Source: Solibacillus sp. FSL H8-0523
GTDB lineage: Bacteria > Bacillota > Bacilli > Bacillales_A > Planococcaceae
Length of the DNA stretch: 64,000 nucleotides
Direction of reading: 5' to 3'
NCBI RefSeq assembly: GCF_038051985.1
Contig: NZ_CP150291.1
Span: 2,604,001-2,668,000 of the forward strand
Part shown: piece after piece, positions 1 through 8,863 of the stretch
How positions within the stretch are numbered: the first letter of the stretch is position 1
Layout: each line of letters begins with the position of its first letter
Made by a program: the position numbers and the translations under genes
The notes under the pieces: generated by a model
Told to the model about the DNA's origin: nothing
Seen by the model: the letters and a program-made list of their open reading frames with translations, nothing else
Databases searched by the model: none

Positions 1-19
1 AATACGTTAATTCTGTCAT
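1..19 (-). CDS. 5' end of a further catabolic-cluster gene (partial)
   Basis: An ATG on the minus strand at position 19 is preceded by a GGGGAAATT Shine-Dalgarno-like stretch and lies 21 bases after the stop of the SDR gene in the same direction. The six visible codons read MTELTY before the window ends. Product unknown. It shows only that the minus-strand operon probably continues to the left. Confidence 0.5.
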
Positions 20-40
20 TTTAATTTCCCCATTTCATTA

Positions 41-775
41 TTATTTTGCTAAACCTACTGGTGCTCCAAAACCGAATGCTTCTACTGAAGTAGCCGTTAT
101 TGCGCGGCTCTTCGGTAATACTAAATCGACAATAACATTGGCAATATCGATAGCATCTAACCAGCCGTCTTTATTTAAATTTGCTCCAAGTTCATTTGTC
201 ATTTGTGTATCAACCGGTCCCGGACATACAGCATTAACTCGTATACCGTATGGCTTTAACTCTTCTCCTAATGCTTTGGAGAATCCAATTACCGCATGTT
301 TGGAAGATATGTAGGCGCTACGGTTTGGACCACCTTTAGTCCCCCATATTGAAGAAATATTGATGATTGCCCCTGTACGTCTTTCAATCATCGATGGAAC
401 GGTTTCATAGCAGAAGTAATAAGGTCCATGAACGTTAATATCATGTATTTTAATCCATTCTTCCGGTGCTGTTTCTGTAAACGGCTTTAATGCCATCGCC
501 CCTGCATTATTGATCAATATATCTACAGGTCCAAGCTCTGCTGTGACAACCGCTACAGCTTCCTTGACTTGTGCATAATCCGAAACATCACATTTAATAC
601 CGATTGAGGCTACATGATATGTTTCTTGAATCAGTCGCTGTACTTCCGCACATTCCTGTTCGTTACGTGCACAAACAGCCACTTTCGCACCTTTTGAAGC
701 TAATAATAAGGCCGATTCTCTGCCGATGCCTCGACCTCCGCCTGTGACAAGCGCTACTTTACCTTGTAATTCCAT
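41..775 (-). CDS. SDR family NAD(P)-dependent oxidoreductase
   Basis: A classical short-chain dehydrogenase of 244 residues, the usual family length. The Rossmann glycine motif TGGGRGIG is at residues 11-18, NNAG at 89-92, and the catalytic Ser-Tyr-Lys set falls at about S142, Y155 and K159 (YISSK). It would interconvert an alcohol and a ketone on a pathway intermediate; the substrate is not evident. The ATG start has an AGGGGGC ribosome site and lies 9 bases downstream of the FAD dehydrogenase stop, so the two are almost certainly co-transcribed. Its place at the end of the ring-cleavage cluster suggests it acts on a side chain or a ring ketol. The family call is sure, the role inferred. Confidence 0.85.
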   Translation of the reverse strand: MELQGKVALVTGGGRGIGRESALLLASKGAKVAVCARNEQECAEVQRLIQETYHVASIGIKCDVSDYAQVKEAVAVVTAELGPVDILINNAGAMALKPFTETAPEEWIKIHDINVHGPYYFCYETVPSMIERRTGAIINISSIWGTKGGPNRSAYISSKHAVIGFSKALGEELKPYGIRVNAVCPGPVDTQMTNELGANLNKDGWLDAIDIANVIVDLVLPKSRAITATSVEAFGFGAPVGLAK

Positions 776-784
776 AAGAGCCCC

Positions 785-2203
785 CTATTGATAAGACTTT
801 TCCGTTTCTGCGATGTAACGCACAGCATCATAGCCTGCACGGCGACCGAATACTAAGCAGCGCAGAACCGATGTACCACCCGGATATTTGCCGTAATATA
901 CGCCCGAAGTTTCACCAACAGCATATAGTCCTGGAATCGCTACTTGATCACCTGTTACGACCCGGCCATTTAAATCTGTAGCTAAACCGCCATTTGTAAA
1001 TACATTGCAGCAAATAATCGGATACGCTATGAAAGGCCCTTTGTTAATCGGAATGGACCAGTTCGATTTATTGAGTGCTAAGCCTGTTGTTGCAAGTCCA
1101 TCAACACGGCTATAAATAAATTCACCTGTCGGACAGGCTGCATTAAATTCATTTACCGTATGTTTTAAGTTTTCTACGTTTACACCTATTTGGGAAGCAA
1201 TATCCTCTATCGTTTCTCCTACGATAGCCGGGATGTCTGTTTGCAGCGCCTCTTCGTAATTCGGAATATCATACATTTTTTGATCGGTAATCATGTAGGC
1301 TATATGGTCTTCACATTCGTAAAAAATTTTACGTGCTACTTCCTCATACTGCTCATCGATTGTTGTAACCCCTTCATCTGTAAAGCGTTTACCTTGCTTA
1401 TTCACTAGAATCGCATATGGGAACAACATTACGCCCGCTTCTTCACGTTTACTTCGCGGATCTACTGTTTCTGCGTGGAAAGCATCAAATTGCCCTTTAC
1501 CGGCAGCACCGATATTCATTGCCATACGGATTGCCTCACCTTTGTTAAACAAGCCGCCTTCAGATACCGGCGGAATTTTATATGCATCACGGCCAATATA
1601 TTGCGCCATCATTTCCTTATTTCCTTGGAAGCCACCTGCACCTAAAATAACCGCTTTTGTTTTCAGCAAGATCGATGCCCCATCAACCGTGCGCACTTTA
1701 ATGCCGTTTACTGCCCCTTCATCACCCAGCGTTAAGTCCCATGCCGTTGTTTCGTAGATGATTTCCACACCTAAAGCACGCGCACGTAAAGTTAGCGCAT
1801 CAATAATGGCACGCCCTCCGCCAACTGGTAATAATCGCGGCTTTGATGCTGTTAAAAACATCGTTGGCAGAAAGTCGAAATCAACGCCTTTAGACTCTAC
1901 CCAACGTAATGTCTCTCCCGCTTCGTCACGTAATGTTTCCGCATATGCACGGTCCATAAATGAGTCGGAAAATGAGACCATATCCTCGACGATGCCGTCA
2001 GCTGGCTTGTCGATACTTTCCATACGCATATAGGCAGCTGTCCAGCGTGTATTTCCCCCGCGTTGTTCAAAAGGGGCACGCTCCAGAATCGCGATAGTTA
2101 AATTTTCGTTTTGTTCCTTTGCCCGTTCAGCTGCGGCTAATGCAGAAGCCGTTCCCGCTGCACCGCAACCTACAATGACTAGATCATAATCCACTGCACT
2201 CAT
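785..2203 (-). CDS. FAD-dependent dehydrogenase, TcuA/fumarate reductase/KstD-like
   Basis: A 472-residue flavoprotein of the succinate dehydrogenase/fumarate reductase/3-ketosteroid dehydrogenase superfamily. The N-terminal FAD-binding motif is IVGCGAAG (about residues 10-17). A GGNTRWT stretch near 49-55 resembles tricarballylate dehydrogenase (TcuA-like) proteins. The C-terminal FAD motif GLYAVGE, followed by a YPGGTS segment, is intact. Enzymes of this fold insert a C=C bond next to a carbonyl or carboxyl. In this context it could desaturate or aromatise a cyclohexenone-type ring or oxidise a di- or tricarboxylic intermediate. It is one of two such paralogues in the cluster (the other at 12493-13977); they are clearly diverged. 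It sits 22 bases after the isocitrate-lyase-family gene. Substrate unknown. Confidence 0.8.
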   Translation of the reverse strand: MSAVDYDLVIVGCGAAGTASALAAAERAKEQNENLTIAILERAPFEQRGGNTRWTAAYMRMESIDKPADGIVEDMVSFSDSFMDRAYAETLRDEAGETLRWVESKGVDFDFLPTMFLTASKPRLLPVGGGRAIIDALTLRARALGVEIIYETTAWDLTLGDEGAVNGIKVRTVDGASILLKTKAVILGAGGFQGNKEMMAQYIGRDAYKIPPVSEGGLFNKGEAIRMAMNIGAAGKGQFDAFHAETVDPRSKREEAGVMLFPYAILVNKQGKRFTDEGVTTIDEQYEEVARKIFYECEDHIAYMITDQKMYDIPNYEEALQTDIPAIVGETIEDIASQIGVNVENLKHTVNEFNAACPTGEFIYSRVDGLATTGLALNKSNWSIPINKGPFIAYPIICCNVFTNGGLATDLNGRVVTGDQVAIPGLYAVGETSGVYYGKYPGGTSVLRCLVFGRRAGYDAVRYIAETEKSYQ

Positions 2204-2225
2204 TCATACACCATCTTTCTAAATA

Positions 2226-3107
2226 TTAAGAATATTGTTTTTCCAGTTTTTGAATATCTTTTAACTTAAACAACTCCTGGCGCTCTTCCCATGTACAGAT
2301 TGCCCCATGAATATTTCCCTGGCTTTCATCACGCTTTAAAATTTGCAATGCATCTGACGCACCTTTGATGGCACCGCGTAACGCCGAGTTTGCACACAGC
2401 ATAATTTGGAAGCCTAAATCCCGCGCTTCCTGACGTGATACAAGCGGTGTTTTTCCGCCTTCTACAAGGTTAATGATATGCGGAATATTCGGTACTTCTC
2501 TTGTAATGCGTTCCATCTGCTCAAACGTAGTCGGCGCTTCTACAAAAATTGCATGGGCACCTGCTTCCTTATAAGCATTTGCACGTTCAATCGCCTTATC
2601 AAAGCCAAGGACTGCTAACGCGTCTGTACGTGCGATTATTGCCAATTGATCATCAACACGCGCATCTAAAGCCGCTTTAATTTTGCCGACCATTTCATCC
2701 TGTGAAATCACTTCTTTACCGCTGAAATGCCCACATTTTTTCGGCATCACCTGGTCTTCAATTTGCAATGCAGATGCACCGGATTTTTCCAATATTTTCA
2801 CTGTTCTCTGCATGTTGATTGCATTACCAAAGCCTGTGTCTGCATCTACAACGATTGGAATGGATGTCACTTCACTCATCCACGATACAACTTGGGCGAT
2901 TTCAGATAAGGTCGTCAGCCCGACATCCGCCCATCCGAGCTGAGCATTTGAAATCCCGGCACCTGTTGCATAAATTGCTTTAAATCCTGTCTCTTCAATA
3001 ATCCGGGCCGTCATTGCATCGAATGCACCCGGTAATATAAATGTGTCTTTACCTGCTAATAATTGTTGAAACATCTCTGTTTTTTTCAAGTTCAACCAGC
3101 CTCTCAA
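2226..3107 (-). CDS. isocitrate lyase/PEP mutase superfamily protein
   Basis: A 293-residue TIM-barrel enzyme of the isocitrate lyase/phosphoenolpyruvate mutase superfamily. The KKCGH catalytic motif is at residues 123-127 (C125 the likely acid/base cysteine of the lyase branch), and the Mg-binding VDADTGFG segment is at 87-94. Lyase-branch relatives cleave 2-methylisocitrate or 2,3-dimethylmalate, or decarboxylate oxaloacetate; which applies here cannot be told. The start used is TTG at 3107, which overlaps the TGA stop of the FAD-synthetase-like gene. A TTG four codons further in, after GAGAGGCTGG, is an alternative start. Placed with a TcuA-like dehydrogenase, it hints at a branched C4-C7 di- or tricarboxylate as a late intermediate. 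Confidence 0.8.
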   Translation of the reverse strand: MRGWLNLKKTEMFQQLLAGKDTFILPGAFDAMTARIIEETGFKAIYATGAGISNAQLGWADVGLTTLSEIAQVVSWMSEVTSIPIVVDADTGFGNAINMQRTVKILEKSGASALQIEDQVMPKKCGHFSGKEVISQDEMVGKIKAALDARVDDQLAIIARTDALAVLGFDKAIERANAYKEAGAHAIFVEAPTTFEQMERITREVPNIPHIINLVEGGKTPLVSRQEARDLGFQIMLCANSALRGAIKGASDALQILKRDESQGNIHGAICTWEERQELFKLKDIQKLEKQYS

Positions 3108-3889
3108 CTAATTTCCTGATATTTTTGCGTAGCACGTTGATGGAAATATATCGAACAATCTTCAATATTTAAGTCATGATGGAAAGTAATGTACCTCTCA
3201 TTTTTCACATAAATCTTTTGTGAAATTGCGCGTTTGCCAACTAAAATTGTGACATAATATTCTCCGCGTTCAGGAAGGGTATAGTAAACGTGTAAACCAT
3301 GTTTCATAGAGTACTGTATGCTATACGGCTTTCCTAATAAGGCTGTTACCTCCTCGACATACCCCTGTTTCAACTTTTTACGAATGCATGTCGAGCTCAC
3401 CTTTTCACCTGATATGGCAAAACGTTTTACAACATCGACTTTAATCTTGCCTTCGCTATCAGATTCGATTGTGTCGATTGTGCCGGCTCCTTTAGTACCG
3501 TACGTATAATCAAAGCCCGCTACAGCATACTGTACTTGAAGCCCGACTAAATATTGCTGTACAAATTGCCTTGGCTGTAGAGCAGCAAACGATTTCGTAA
3601 AATCCACAATATAAAATAAATCGACCCCTAGTGACCGAAAGCTCTCACCCTTTTTTTCCATCGGCATTAAATAGTCTACTTCTTCATTAGAAAAGACCGT
3701 TTTCGGATGGGGGAAAAAGCTCATTACAGCAAGTTTTAAGCCTTTTTTCTGTGCCTTTTTTCTAGCTGCTAAAATAACTTGCTGATGCCCTTTATGAACA
3801 CCATCAAAAAATCCTAATGCCATCACTGCGGGTTCACTATTTTGTTGTACAATCGATAAATTTTTTTCATTTAAGATAATTGTTTTCAT
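3104..3889 (-). CDS. FAD synthetase-like protein (RibF N-terminal domain only)
   Basis: The N-terminal half matches the FAD synthetase (FMN adenylyltransferase) domain of bifunctional RibF: ALGFFDGVHKGHQQ at residues 24-37 carries the nucleotidyltransferase HxGH-type motif, followed by a conserved FFPHP segment. At 261 residues it lacks a recognisable riboflavin kinase domain; the last 70 residues do not resemble one. It would convert FMN plus ATP to FAD and so supply cofactor to the cluster's flavoproteins, which are unusually many (two monooxygenases, a reductase, two FAD dehydrogenases). The gene is embedded in the operon between a dioxygenase and the isocitrate-lyase-family gene, whose start it overlaps. 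The domain call is firm; the dedicated cofactor role is inference. Confidence 0.78.
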   Translation of the reverse strand: MKTIILNEKNLSIVQQNSEPAVMALGFFDGVHKGHQQVILAARKKAQKKGLKLAVMSFFPHPKTVFSNEEVDYLMPMEKKGESFRSLGVDLFYIVDFTKSFAALQPRQFVQQYLVGLQVQYAVAGFDYTYGTKGAGTIDTIESDSEGKIKVDVVKRFAISGEKVSSTCIRKKLKQGYVEEVTALLGKPYSIQYSMKHGLHVYYTLPERGEYYVTILVGKRAISQKIYVKNERYITFHHDLNIEDCSIYFHQRATQKYQEIS

Positions 3890-3948
3890 GCTGCTTCACA
3901 ACCTTTCTAACGGAGTAAGTTTTTTAGGGAATTTAGGTTTGAATGTTT

Positions 3949-4899
3949 TTACTTCGCTTCAATTGTAATATTGTTCAATTCTTTATCCTGCACACTGTCG
4001 CCCCAATAAGTATTACTCAGGGCACGTTCTTCCAATGTCCACTCCACCGGTTCCCAATCCGGTTCGAAAATCAAGTAACCGCCTGAGAACAGTTCCACAC
4101 GGCAGCCGCTTCCAGGATCCATTACATATAAGTAAATAGCTTGAGATACACCATGTTTGCCTGGTCCGATAAATGGCAGATTGTTTTCTTTTAAAATATC
4201 AGCGGCGCGTAAAATATCCTGTGTATCATCTAACCAGTACGAGATGTGATGAAGACGCGCAGGTGTTGGAAGCGTTTCCTTTTTTATCATTGCGACATCA
4301 TGCACAAGAGGTGTCACACTCATCCAGCCTGCTAAAATACCATCATCGCCACGTAAGTATTCGCGCATATTGAAGCCTAGTACTTCTGTTAAAAAATCAT
4401 AAGAAGCGGCTACATCCGTCGTTGTATGGATATTTACATGGTCAAATCTGCGAGGTGAAATGCCCTTTTTCCAAGATTTATATACTTGATTTTTCAGTAC
4501 AGAAGCTACGTCTGCTGCAGCTTTCGGCTTTTCTACGTCATAATAAAGCTCGAATGTATGCCCACTTGGTATTTGGAAGCGAATTGAATCTCCAATACCT
4601 GGAGTCGTACCTTTTGGATAATCCTTAACATCTACATTGTGCTGTTCTAAAAGCTCCTTAAAGCCTTGAACACTCTCAGCTGTTTTTGTACGCCAGCCAA
4701 TGTGCTTTACATGAGCGCTTTCTCCCGCTTCGATGCTCAATGTATGATGCTGAAAATCACTGTAAGCACGTAAATAGTGAACACCATCAATTTCCGTTGT
4801 TTCTTCTAAACCAATAATATCTTTAAAGAAAACTAATGATTTTTCCAAATCTGTTGACACTAAAGCAACATGGCCTAATTTAGCGATTTCTGGTGTCAC
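3949..4899 (-). CDS. extradiol ring-cleavage dioxygenase, copy 3 (VOC family)
   Basis: A type I extradiol dioxygenase of 316 residues with two VOC half-domains (about 5-120 and 150-275). The catalytic C-terminal half keeps the Fe(II) facial triad: a His in DHVNIHT (H154), a His of LHHISYW (217/218) and a Glu in CRVELF (E269). The second-shell His in PLVHD (H200), GKHG (H249) and a following Tyr are also present, so the site looks complete. It cleaves a catechol next to the hydroxyls to a yellow meta-cleavage product. The GTG start at 4899 is supported by AGAGGGGGA seven bases upstream. It is closer in its C-terminal segment to the copy at 14974-15966 than to that at 9410-10363. A palindrome lies in its leader. 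Confidence 0.88.
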   Translation of the reverse strand: MTPEIAKLGHVALVSTDLEKSLVFFKDIIGLEETTEIDGVHYLRAYSDFQHHTLSIEAGESAHVKHIGWRTKTAESVQGFKELLEQHNVDVKDYPKGTTPGIGDSIRFQIPSGHTFELYYDVEKPKAAADVASVLKNQVYKSWKKGISPRRFDHVNIHTTTDVAASYDFLTEVLGFNMREYLRGDDGILAGWMSVTPLVHDVAMIKKETLPTPARLHHISYWLDDTQDILRAADILKENNLPFIGPGKHGVSQAIYLYVMDPGSGCRVELFSGGYLIFEPDWEPVEWTLEERALSNTYWGDSVQDKELNNITIEAK

Positions 4900-4916
4900 T
4901 TGTAATTCCCCCTCTA

Positions 4917-4957
4917 AATTGTAAACTGAATAACATAGCTAAGGTTGTTATACAGTT
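4917..4957. promoter_or_regulatory. imperfect palindrome upstream of dioxygenase copy 3
   Basis: Arms TAAACTGaATAAC and GTTATaCAGTTTA face each other across about 12 bases, with one mismatch in 13. It lies 20-60 bases upstream of the GTG start of the dioxygenase, inside the 140-base gap after the lactonase-like gene. No T-run follows, so it does not look like a terminator; an operator is more likely. A related GGTTGTTA...ACAGTT arrangement occurs upstream of the copy 1 dioxygenase near 15990-16015. Confidence 0.35.
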
Positions 4958-5039
4958 TAATGTTACAAAATCCACTTTTTGATATCTAGGAAACTTTTAT
5001 TCAGAAAAATCAAACTTTTAGTAAAAAATTATTGGAATT

Positions 5040-6062
5040 TCAAAAACTACTTTTACTATTTGCCAACGTAAATTCAAATGGCATTACACCTTTTGTTTTA
5101 ATCGGGAATTGCAATAAATAACCTGCTAAAGGCTCTTCTTTAATACGTGCTTCCGGCAATGCTTCATAAGCTGTTGTAACAAATAAGATGTCTAAATTTT
5201 TCCCGCCAATTGTACAGGAAGTGACTTGGGAAACCGGAATGATGAATTCTTCTTTAATTTGCTGCTGCTGCGGATTAATACAGACAACGCGCGTTTGTTC
5301 CTTACTTGTTTTTGCCATTAGACCGCCTTTAAACAAGGTCACATATAAATTACCTTCACTGTCGATCGACATACCGTCTGGGTAACCTTCATCCATTTTG
5401 AAAGTGTAAACAATCTTTTCAAAAAGCAGCTCCCCACTATCTGTTAATTCGTACTGAAATATCGCATACTTTGAAGAATCTATATGATAAAATTTATTGG
5501 TTTGACGATCCCACTCTAGCCCATTGGATATCGCTACTTTCGATAAATGTGTTTGAATCTCACCTTCTGCATTGACGGCTATCAGTTTCGCATTTTCAAA
5601 TGGATAGTTCGAGTATGCCGTTTGCGGAGTTTCTTTAAATTTTTTAAAAAAACCATCTGACGATCCAACCCATAAACGTCCATCCGGTCCACATTTCGAA
5701 TCATTTAAAAAATGTAGCTCAGACAGATCTGGTGGCAACACAAACGGTTTTTTCAGACCTAATTTAAAATTAATTAAATATAAGCCATCTTTATAAATGC
5801 CAATAAATTGACCATCCTTTGTCGGAATGATGGATTTAATCCAACCCATCGCATCATATACGTCTTCATTTTGTGTTTCTGGATTGAATGTAATAATTTT
5901 TTTATTTGCAATATCCAGCCAAATCACACCGTATGCTTGATGCCAGATTGGTCCATCTGCAAATTTCGCGCGGTAATTCCCACAAATATCCACCCATTCA
6001 CCTTCTCTGTCTATAAGTATTTGAAATTTTGAAGTCCTGCCGATACGTTCAGTATTTCTCAT
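5040..6062 (-). CDS. SMP-30/gluconolactonase (LRE) family protein
   Basis: A 340-residue beta-propeller protein of the SMP-30/gluconolactonase/LRE family. Family features include a GP-W near the N terminus (ADGPIWHQ), an SNGLEWD segment near residue 170, and a DGMSIDSEGNLYVT stretch near 230 that supplies metal ligands (Asn/Asp). Relatives hydrolyse lactones; here it might open a lactone formed during ring degradation. The ATG at 6062 has no clear Shine-Dalgarno sequence, so the true start is uncertain; a GTG 23 codons in, after AGAAGGTGA, is possible but would clip the fold. It is separated from the upstream aldolase gene by a terminator and probably begins a separate transcript. Confidence 0.75.
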   Translation of the reverse strand: MRNTERIGRTSKFQILIDREGEWVDICGNYRAKFADGPIWHQAYGVIWLDIANKKIITFNPETQNEDVYDAMGWIKSIIPTKDGQFIGIYKDGLYLINFKLGLKKPFVLPPDLSELHFLNDSKCGPDGRLWVGSSDGFFKKFKETPQTAYSNYPFENAKLIAVNAEGEIQTHLSKVAISNGLEWDRQTNKFYHIDSSKYAIFQYELTDSGELLFEKIVYTFKMDEGYPDGMSIDSEGNLYVTLFKGGLMAKTSKEQTRVVCINPQQQQIKEEFIIPVSQVTSCTIGGKNLDILFVTTAYEALPEARIKEEPLAGYLLQFPIKTKGVMPFEFTLANSKSSF

Positions 6063-6092
6063 GTTTTATGTGTGAAAAAATTTCAGATGAAT

Positions 6093-6123
6093 AAAAAGCT
6101 ACCCCACTTTTTATTAAGGTAGC
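6093..6123 (-). terminator. terminator after the aldolase gene
   Basis: On the minus strand GCTACC and GGTAGC form a hairpin followed by TTTTT. It lies about 55 bases past the aldolase stop and upstream of the lactonase-like gene, dividing the cluster into at least two transcription units. Confidence 0.6.
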
Positions 6124-6176
6124 ATTCAAAATTATCGGCTTGTTTCGATTATTTCTGTATTTTGTAACTGCTTCTC

Positions 6177-7184
6177 CTACATAGCTTTTATTTTTTTTAA
6201 ACTTTGTGCCACTTCATAAATTAAGTCCTCTTGCCCACCGACTGTTTTACGGCGACCTAGCTCAACTAAAATATCGCGCTCATCTACACCGAATTGCTTG
6301 GATGCTTTTTCAGTGTGAAGTAAAAAGCTTGAATACACCCCTGCATAACCCATAATTAAACTTGAACCTGAAATTTCCTGTGGGCGCGGTAAAATTGGTG
6401 CGACGATTTCGTTGGCTACATCGATAATATTGTACAAATCCACACCTGTCTGAATGCCCATCCGTTGTAATACTGCAACCAGCACTTCAGTCTGCGTATT
6501 TCCGCTGCCTGCCCCTAATGCACGCAGCGAACCGTCAATATAAGTAGCGCCCGCTTCGATTGCCGCTAATGAATTCGCCATCGCCAATGACATATTATTA
6601 TGGGCATGGAAGCCGATTTCACAGCCTATATTTTCTTTTAATGCTTGAATTCGTTCTGTTACTTGATTAGGTAAAAGAAACCCTGCCGAATCTGTAACAT
6701 AGACGATTTCTGCACCGTAGCTTTCAAACAATTTGGCCTGTTCGACAATGATGCTTGTTGGTGCCATATGTGCCATCATTAGAAATCCAGCTGTTTTTAG
6801 ACCTAATTCGCGACTATAGGAAATATGCTGTGCTGCAATATCTGCCTCTGTGACATGTGTCGCGATCCGTGCCATTTTCGCCCCTGCATTCACTGCATTT
6901 TTTAAATCATCCTTAATCCCAATACCAGGAATAAGTAATACAGCTACTTTTGAATCGGTACATTCATTGGCGGCAACTTCAATCAACTTCAGTTCGTCCA
7001 CTGCAGATAAACCATACTGCAAGCTGGATCCGCCTAAGCCATCACCATGTGCGACTTCAAAATATTCAACACCCGCTTCGTTTAATCCCCTGGCAATTTC
7101 ACGTACTTGTTGCTCGGAATATTGATGTTTCATTGAGTGACTGCCATCTCGTAACGATACATCTAAAATATGAATGTCTCTCAT
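6177..7184 (-). CDS. dmpG: 4-hydroxy-2-oxovalerate aldolase
   Basis: A 335-residue DmpG/MhpE/BphI-type class II pyruvate aldolase. The HMGL-like barrel begins with the active-site segment LRDGSH (R12, D13, H16), and the metal-binding FHAHNN motif is near residue 200. It splits 4-hydroxy-2-oxo acids to pyruvate and an aldehyde that is channelled to the partner dehydrogenase. The C-terminal region carries the dehydrogenase-docking domain typical of the family. The ATG start (AAGGAG upstream) overlaps the dehydrogenase stop by four bases, as expected for a channelled complex. It is the only aldolase in the cluster, so both ring-cleavage branches would converge on it. If chain length differs, the aldehyde could be propanal rather than acetaldehyde. 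Confidence 0.93.
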   Translation of the reverse strand: MRDIHILDVSLRDGSHSMKHQYSEQQVREIARGLNEAGVEYFEVAHGDGLGGSSLQYGLSAVDELKLIEVAANECTDSKVAVLLIPGIGIKDDLKNAVNAGAKMARIATHVTEADIAAQHISYSRELGLKTAGFLMMAHMAPTSIIVEQAKLFESYGAEIVYVTDSAGFLLPNQVTERIQALKENIGCEIGFHAHNNMSLAMANSLAAIEAGATYIDGSLRALGAGSGNTQTEVLVAVLQRMGIQTGVDLYNIIDVANEIVAPILPRPQEISGSSLIMGYAGVYSSFLLHTEKASKQFGVDERDILVELGRRKTVGGQEDLIYEVAQSLKKIKAM

Positions 7185-8068
7185 CGCACAACCGCTCCTT
7201 GCGCTATTAGATTTTTGGCTAATTCATTTGCCACACGTGCGGCTGCTGCAGTCATAATATCCAGGTTTCCAGAATAAGGCGGGAAGAAATCGCCAATCCC
7301 TTCCACTTCAAGAAGAACCGATACTTTATTGTCTTCAAAAATTGGTTCGCCGCATAAACGGTAACCTGGGACATATGTTTTTACTTCCTCAATCATCTCT
7401 TTTATAGAAGCGCGAATTTCGTCTTCTTTACCTGTTTCAGCTACGAGCGCATGGACTGTATCCCTCATCATTATTGGTGGCTCGGCTGGGTTTAAAATAA
7501 TGATGGCTTTACCTTTTTTTGCACCGCCCACTACTTCAATTGCGTTTGAAGTAGTACGTGTAAACTCATCAATATTCGCACGTGTACCTGGGCCCGCGCT
7601 TTTACTTGCGACCGTTGCCACAATTTCTGCGTAATCGACCGGTACTACACGGGAAATAGCCGCGACAATCGGAATCGTTGCCTGACCGCCACAAGTGACC
7701 ATGTTTACATTGTCTTTATCAAAATGTTCACTTAAATTTACAGGCGGCACAGTGAACGGGCCTATTGCTGCTGGTGTTAAATCGATCATTTTTTTACCGG
7801 CTGCTTTTACTACCTCGTAGTTTTCCCTGTGGGCATAAGCACTCGTCGCATCAAAAACGATATCCACTTGGTCTAACCGTAATTTAAAGCCTTCAATTCC
7901 ATTTTCAACTGTGATATAGCCGCGATCACGTGCGCGAGCCAAACCTTCCGATTGCGGATCAATACCGACCATAACCGCCATTTCCAGCGCATCACAACGC
8001 TCAATTTTATACATTAAATCGGTACCGATATTACCTGAACCGATGATGCCCACTTTTAATTTCTTCAA
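7181..8068 (-). CDS. dmpF: acetaldehyde dehydrogenase (acetylating)
   Basis: A 295-residue DmpF/MhpF/BphJ-type acylating aldehyde dehydrogenase. The NAD-binding motif GSGNIGTD is near residues 10-17, and the acyl-thioester cysteine lies in [10 protein letters not shown] (C126 with this start). It oxidises the aldolase product to acyl-CoA with NAD+. The chosen start is TTG at 8068, with AGGTGATC six bases upstream and a [10 protein letters not shown]-terminus matching the family. The in-frame GTG at 8077 has no ribosome site in front of it. It is translationally coupled to the aldolase (ATGA overlap). Acetyl- or propionyl-CoA would be released; the latter would fit the propionyl-CoA genes at 22-31 kb. 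Confidence 0.93.
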   Translation of the reverse strand: MKKLKVGIIGSGNIGTDLMYKIERCDALEMAVMVGIDPQSEGLARARDRGYITVENGIEGFKLRLDQVDIVFDATSAYAHRENYEVVKAAGKKMIDLTPAAIGPFTVPPVNLSEHFDKDNVNMVTCGGQATIPIVAAISRVVPVDYAEIVATVASKSAGPGTRANIDEFTRTTSNAIEVVGGAKKGKAIIILNPAEPPIMMRDTVHALVAETGKEDEIRASIKEMIEEVKTYVPGYRLCGEPIFEDNKVSVLLEVEGIGDFFPPYSGNLDIMTAAAARVANELAKNLIAQGAVVR

Positions 8069-8078
8069 TTTGATCACC

Positions 8079-8849
8079 TCAATCTGTAAATGTAACTTTT
8101 AATTGACCGTACTTCCCGAAATCAATTTCAAACTGATCATTTGCATCGAAAAATACGGCTGCTGTAATGGCACCAGCTAAAACGAATTGACCTGCTTTCA
8201 GTGAAATATCATATTCACTCAGCATATTAGCCAGCCAAGCAATGGCTGTCGCCGGGTTACCCATTACCGCACTGCTCACACCTTGATCAAATACTTCACC
8301 ATTTTTCTTCGCTACAACTGAAATATTTGCAAGCTCCTCTAAAGATGGTAAATCCGTTGGTGTCCCGACGATGGCCCCCGCAGACGAACCGTTATCCGCA
8401 ACCGTATCCTCAAATTTGAACTTCCAATTTGTTATGCGGCTATCGATTATTTCAATGGCCGGGGCAATCGCTTTTGTTGCGCGTAATACATCTTCTTCTG
8501 TCACTTTCGGCCCTTTTAAATCTTCCTTTAATAAAAAAGCAATTTCGAATTCTACTTTTGGCTGAATAAATTGTGATTTCGAAATTGTACTGTTATTTTC
8601 ATATACCATTGTGTTTAAAATATGCCCAAAATCAGGCGTGTCCACATTAAACATTTTTTGCATCACTTCGCTTGTCAGCCCAACCTTCATGCCTACCAAT
8701 TCAGCTTCTTTTAACTTTTCGTTAATTTGTAATAGCTGAATATGATAAGCGTCGTCAACTGAAATATCAGTTGACGACGTGAATGGTTCAATTGGCTGTT
8801 TCGAACGTTCAGCTGTTAATAAGGCTTGCGCTGCTTGTTGAATATCCAA
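8079..8849 (-). CDS. 2-keto-4-pentenoate hydratase / 2-oxohept-3-enedioate hydratase family
   Basis: A 256-residue member of the MhpD/DmpE/HpaH hydratase family (FAH-like fold). The [16 protein letters not shown] segment (about 52-67), a [11 protein letters not shown] metal-site region with Glu residues near 97-106, and a [19 protein letters not shown] stretch near 190-210 are family hallmarks. It adds water to 2-hydroxydienoates to give 4-hydroxy-2-oxo acids for the aldolase. The TTG start at 8849 is supported by AGGGGGA six bases upstream. It belongs to the tightly packed hydratase-dehydrogenase-aldolase block. Whether the substrate is a monocarboxylate or dicarboxylate is not clear. Confidence 0.88.
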   Translation of the reverse strand: MDIQQAAQALLTAERSKQPIEPFTSSTDISVDDAYHIQLLQINEKLKEAELVGMKVGLTSEVMQKMFNVDTPDFGHILNTMVYENNSTISKSQFIQPKVEFEIAFLLKEDLKGPKVTEEDVLRATKAIAPAIEIIDSRITNWKFKFEDTVADNGSSAGAIVGTPTDLPSLEELANISVVAKKNGEVFDQGVSSAVMGNPATAIAWLANMLSEYDISLKAGQFVLAGAITAAVFFDANDQFEIDFGKYGQLKVTFTD

Positions 8850-8863
8850 TTTGAATCCCCCTG

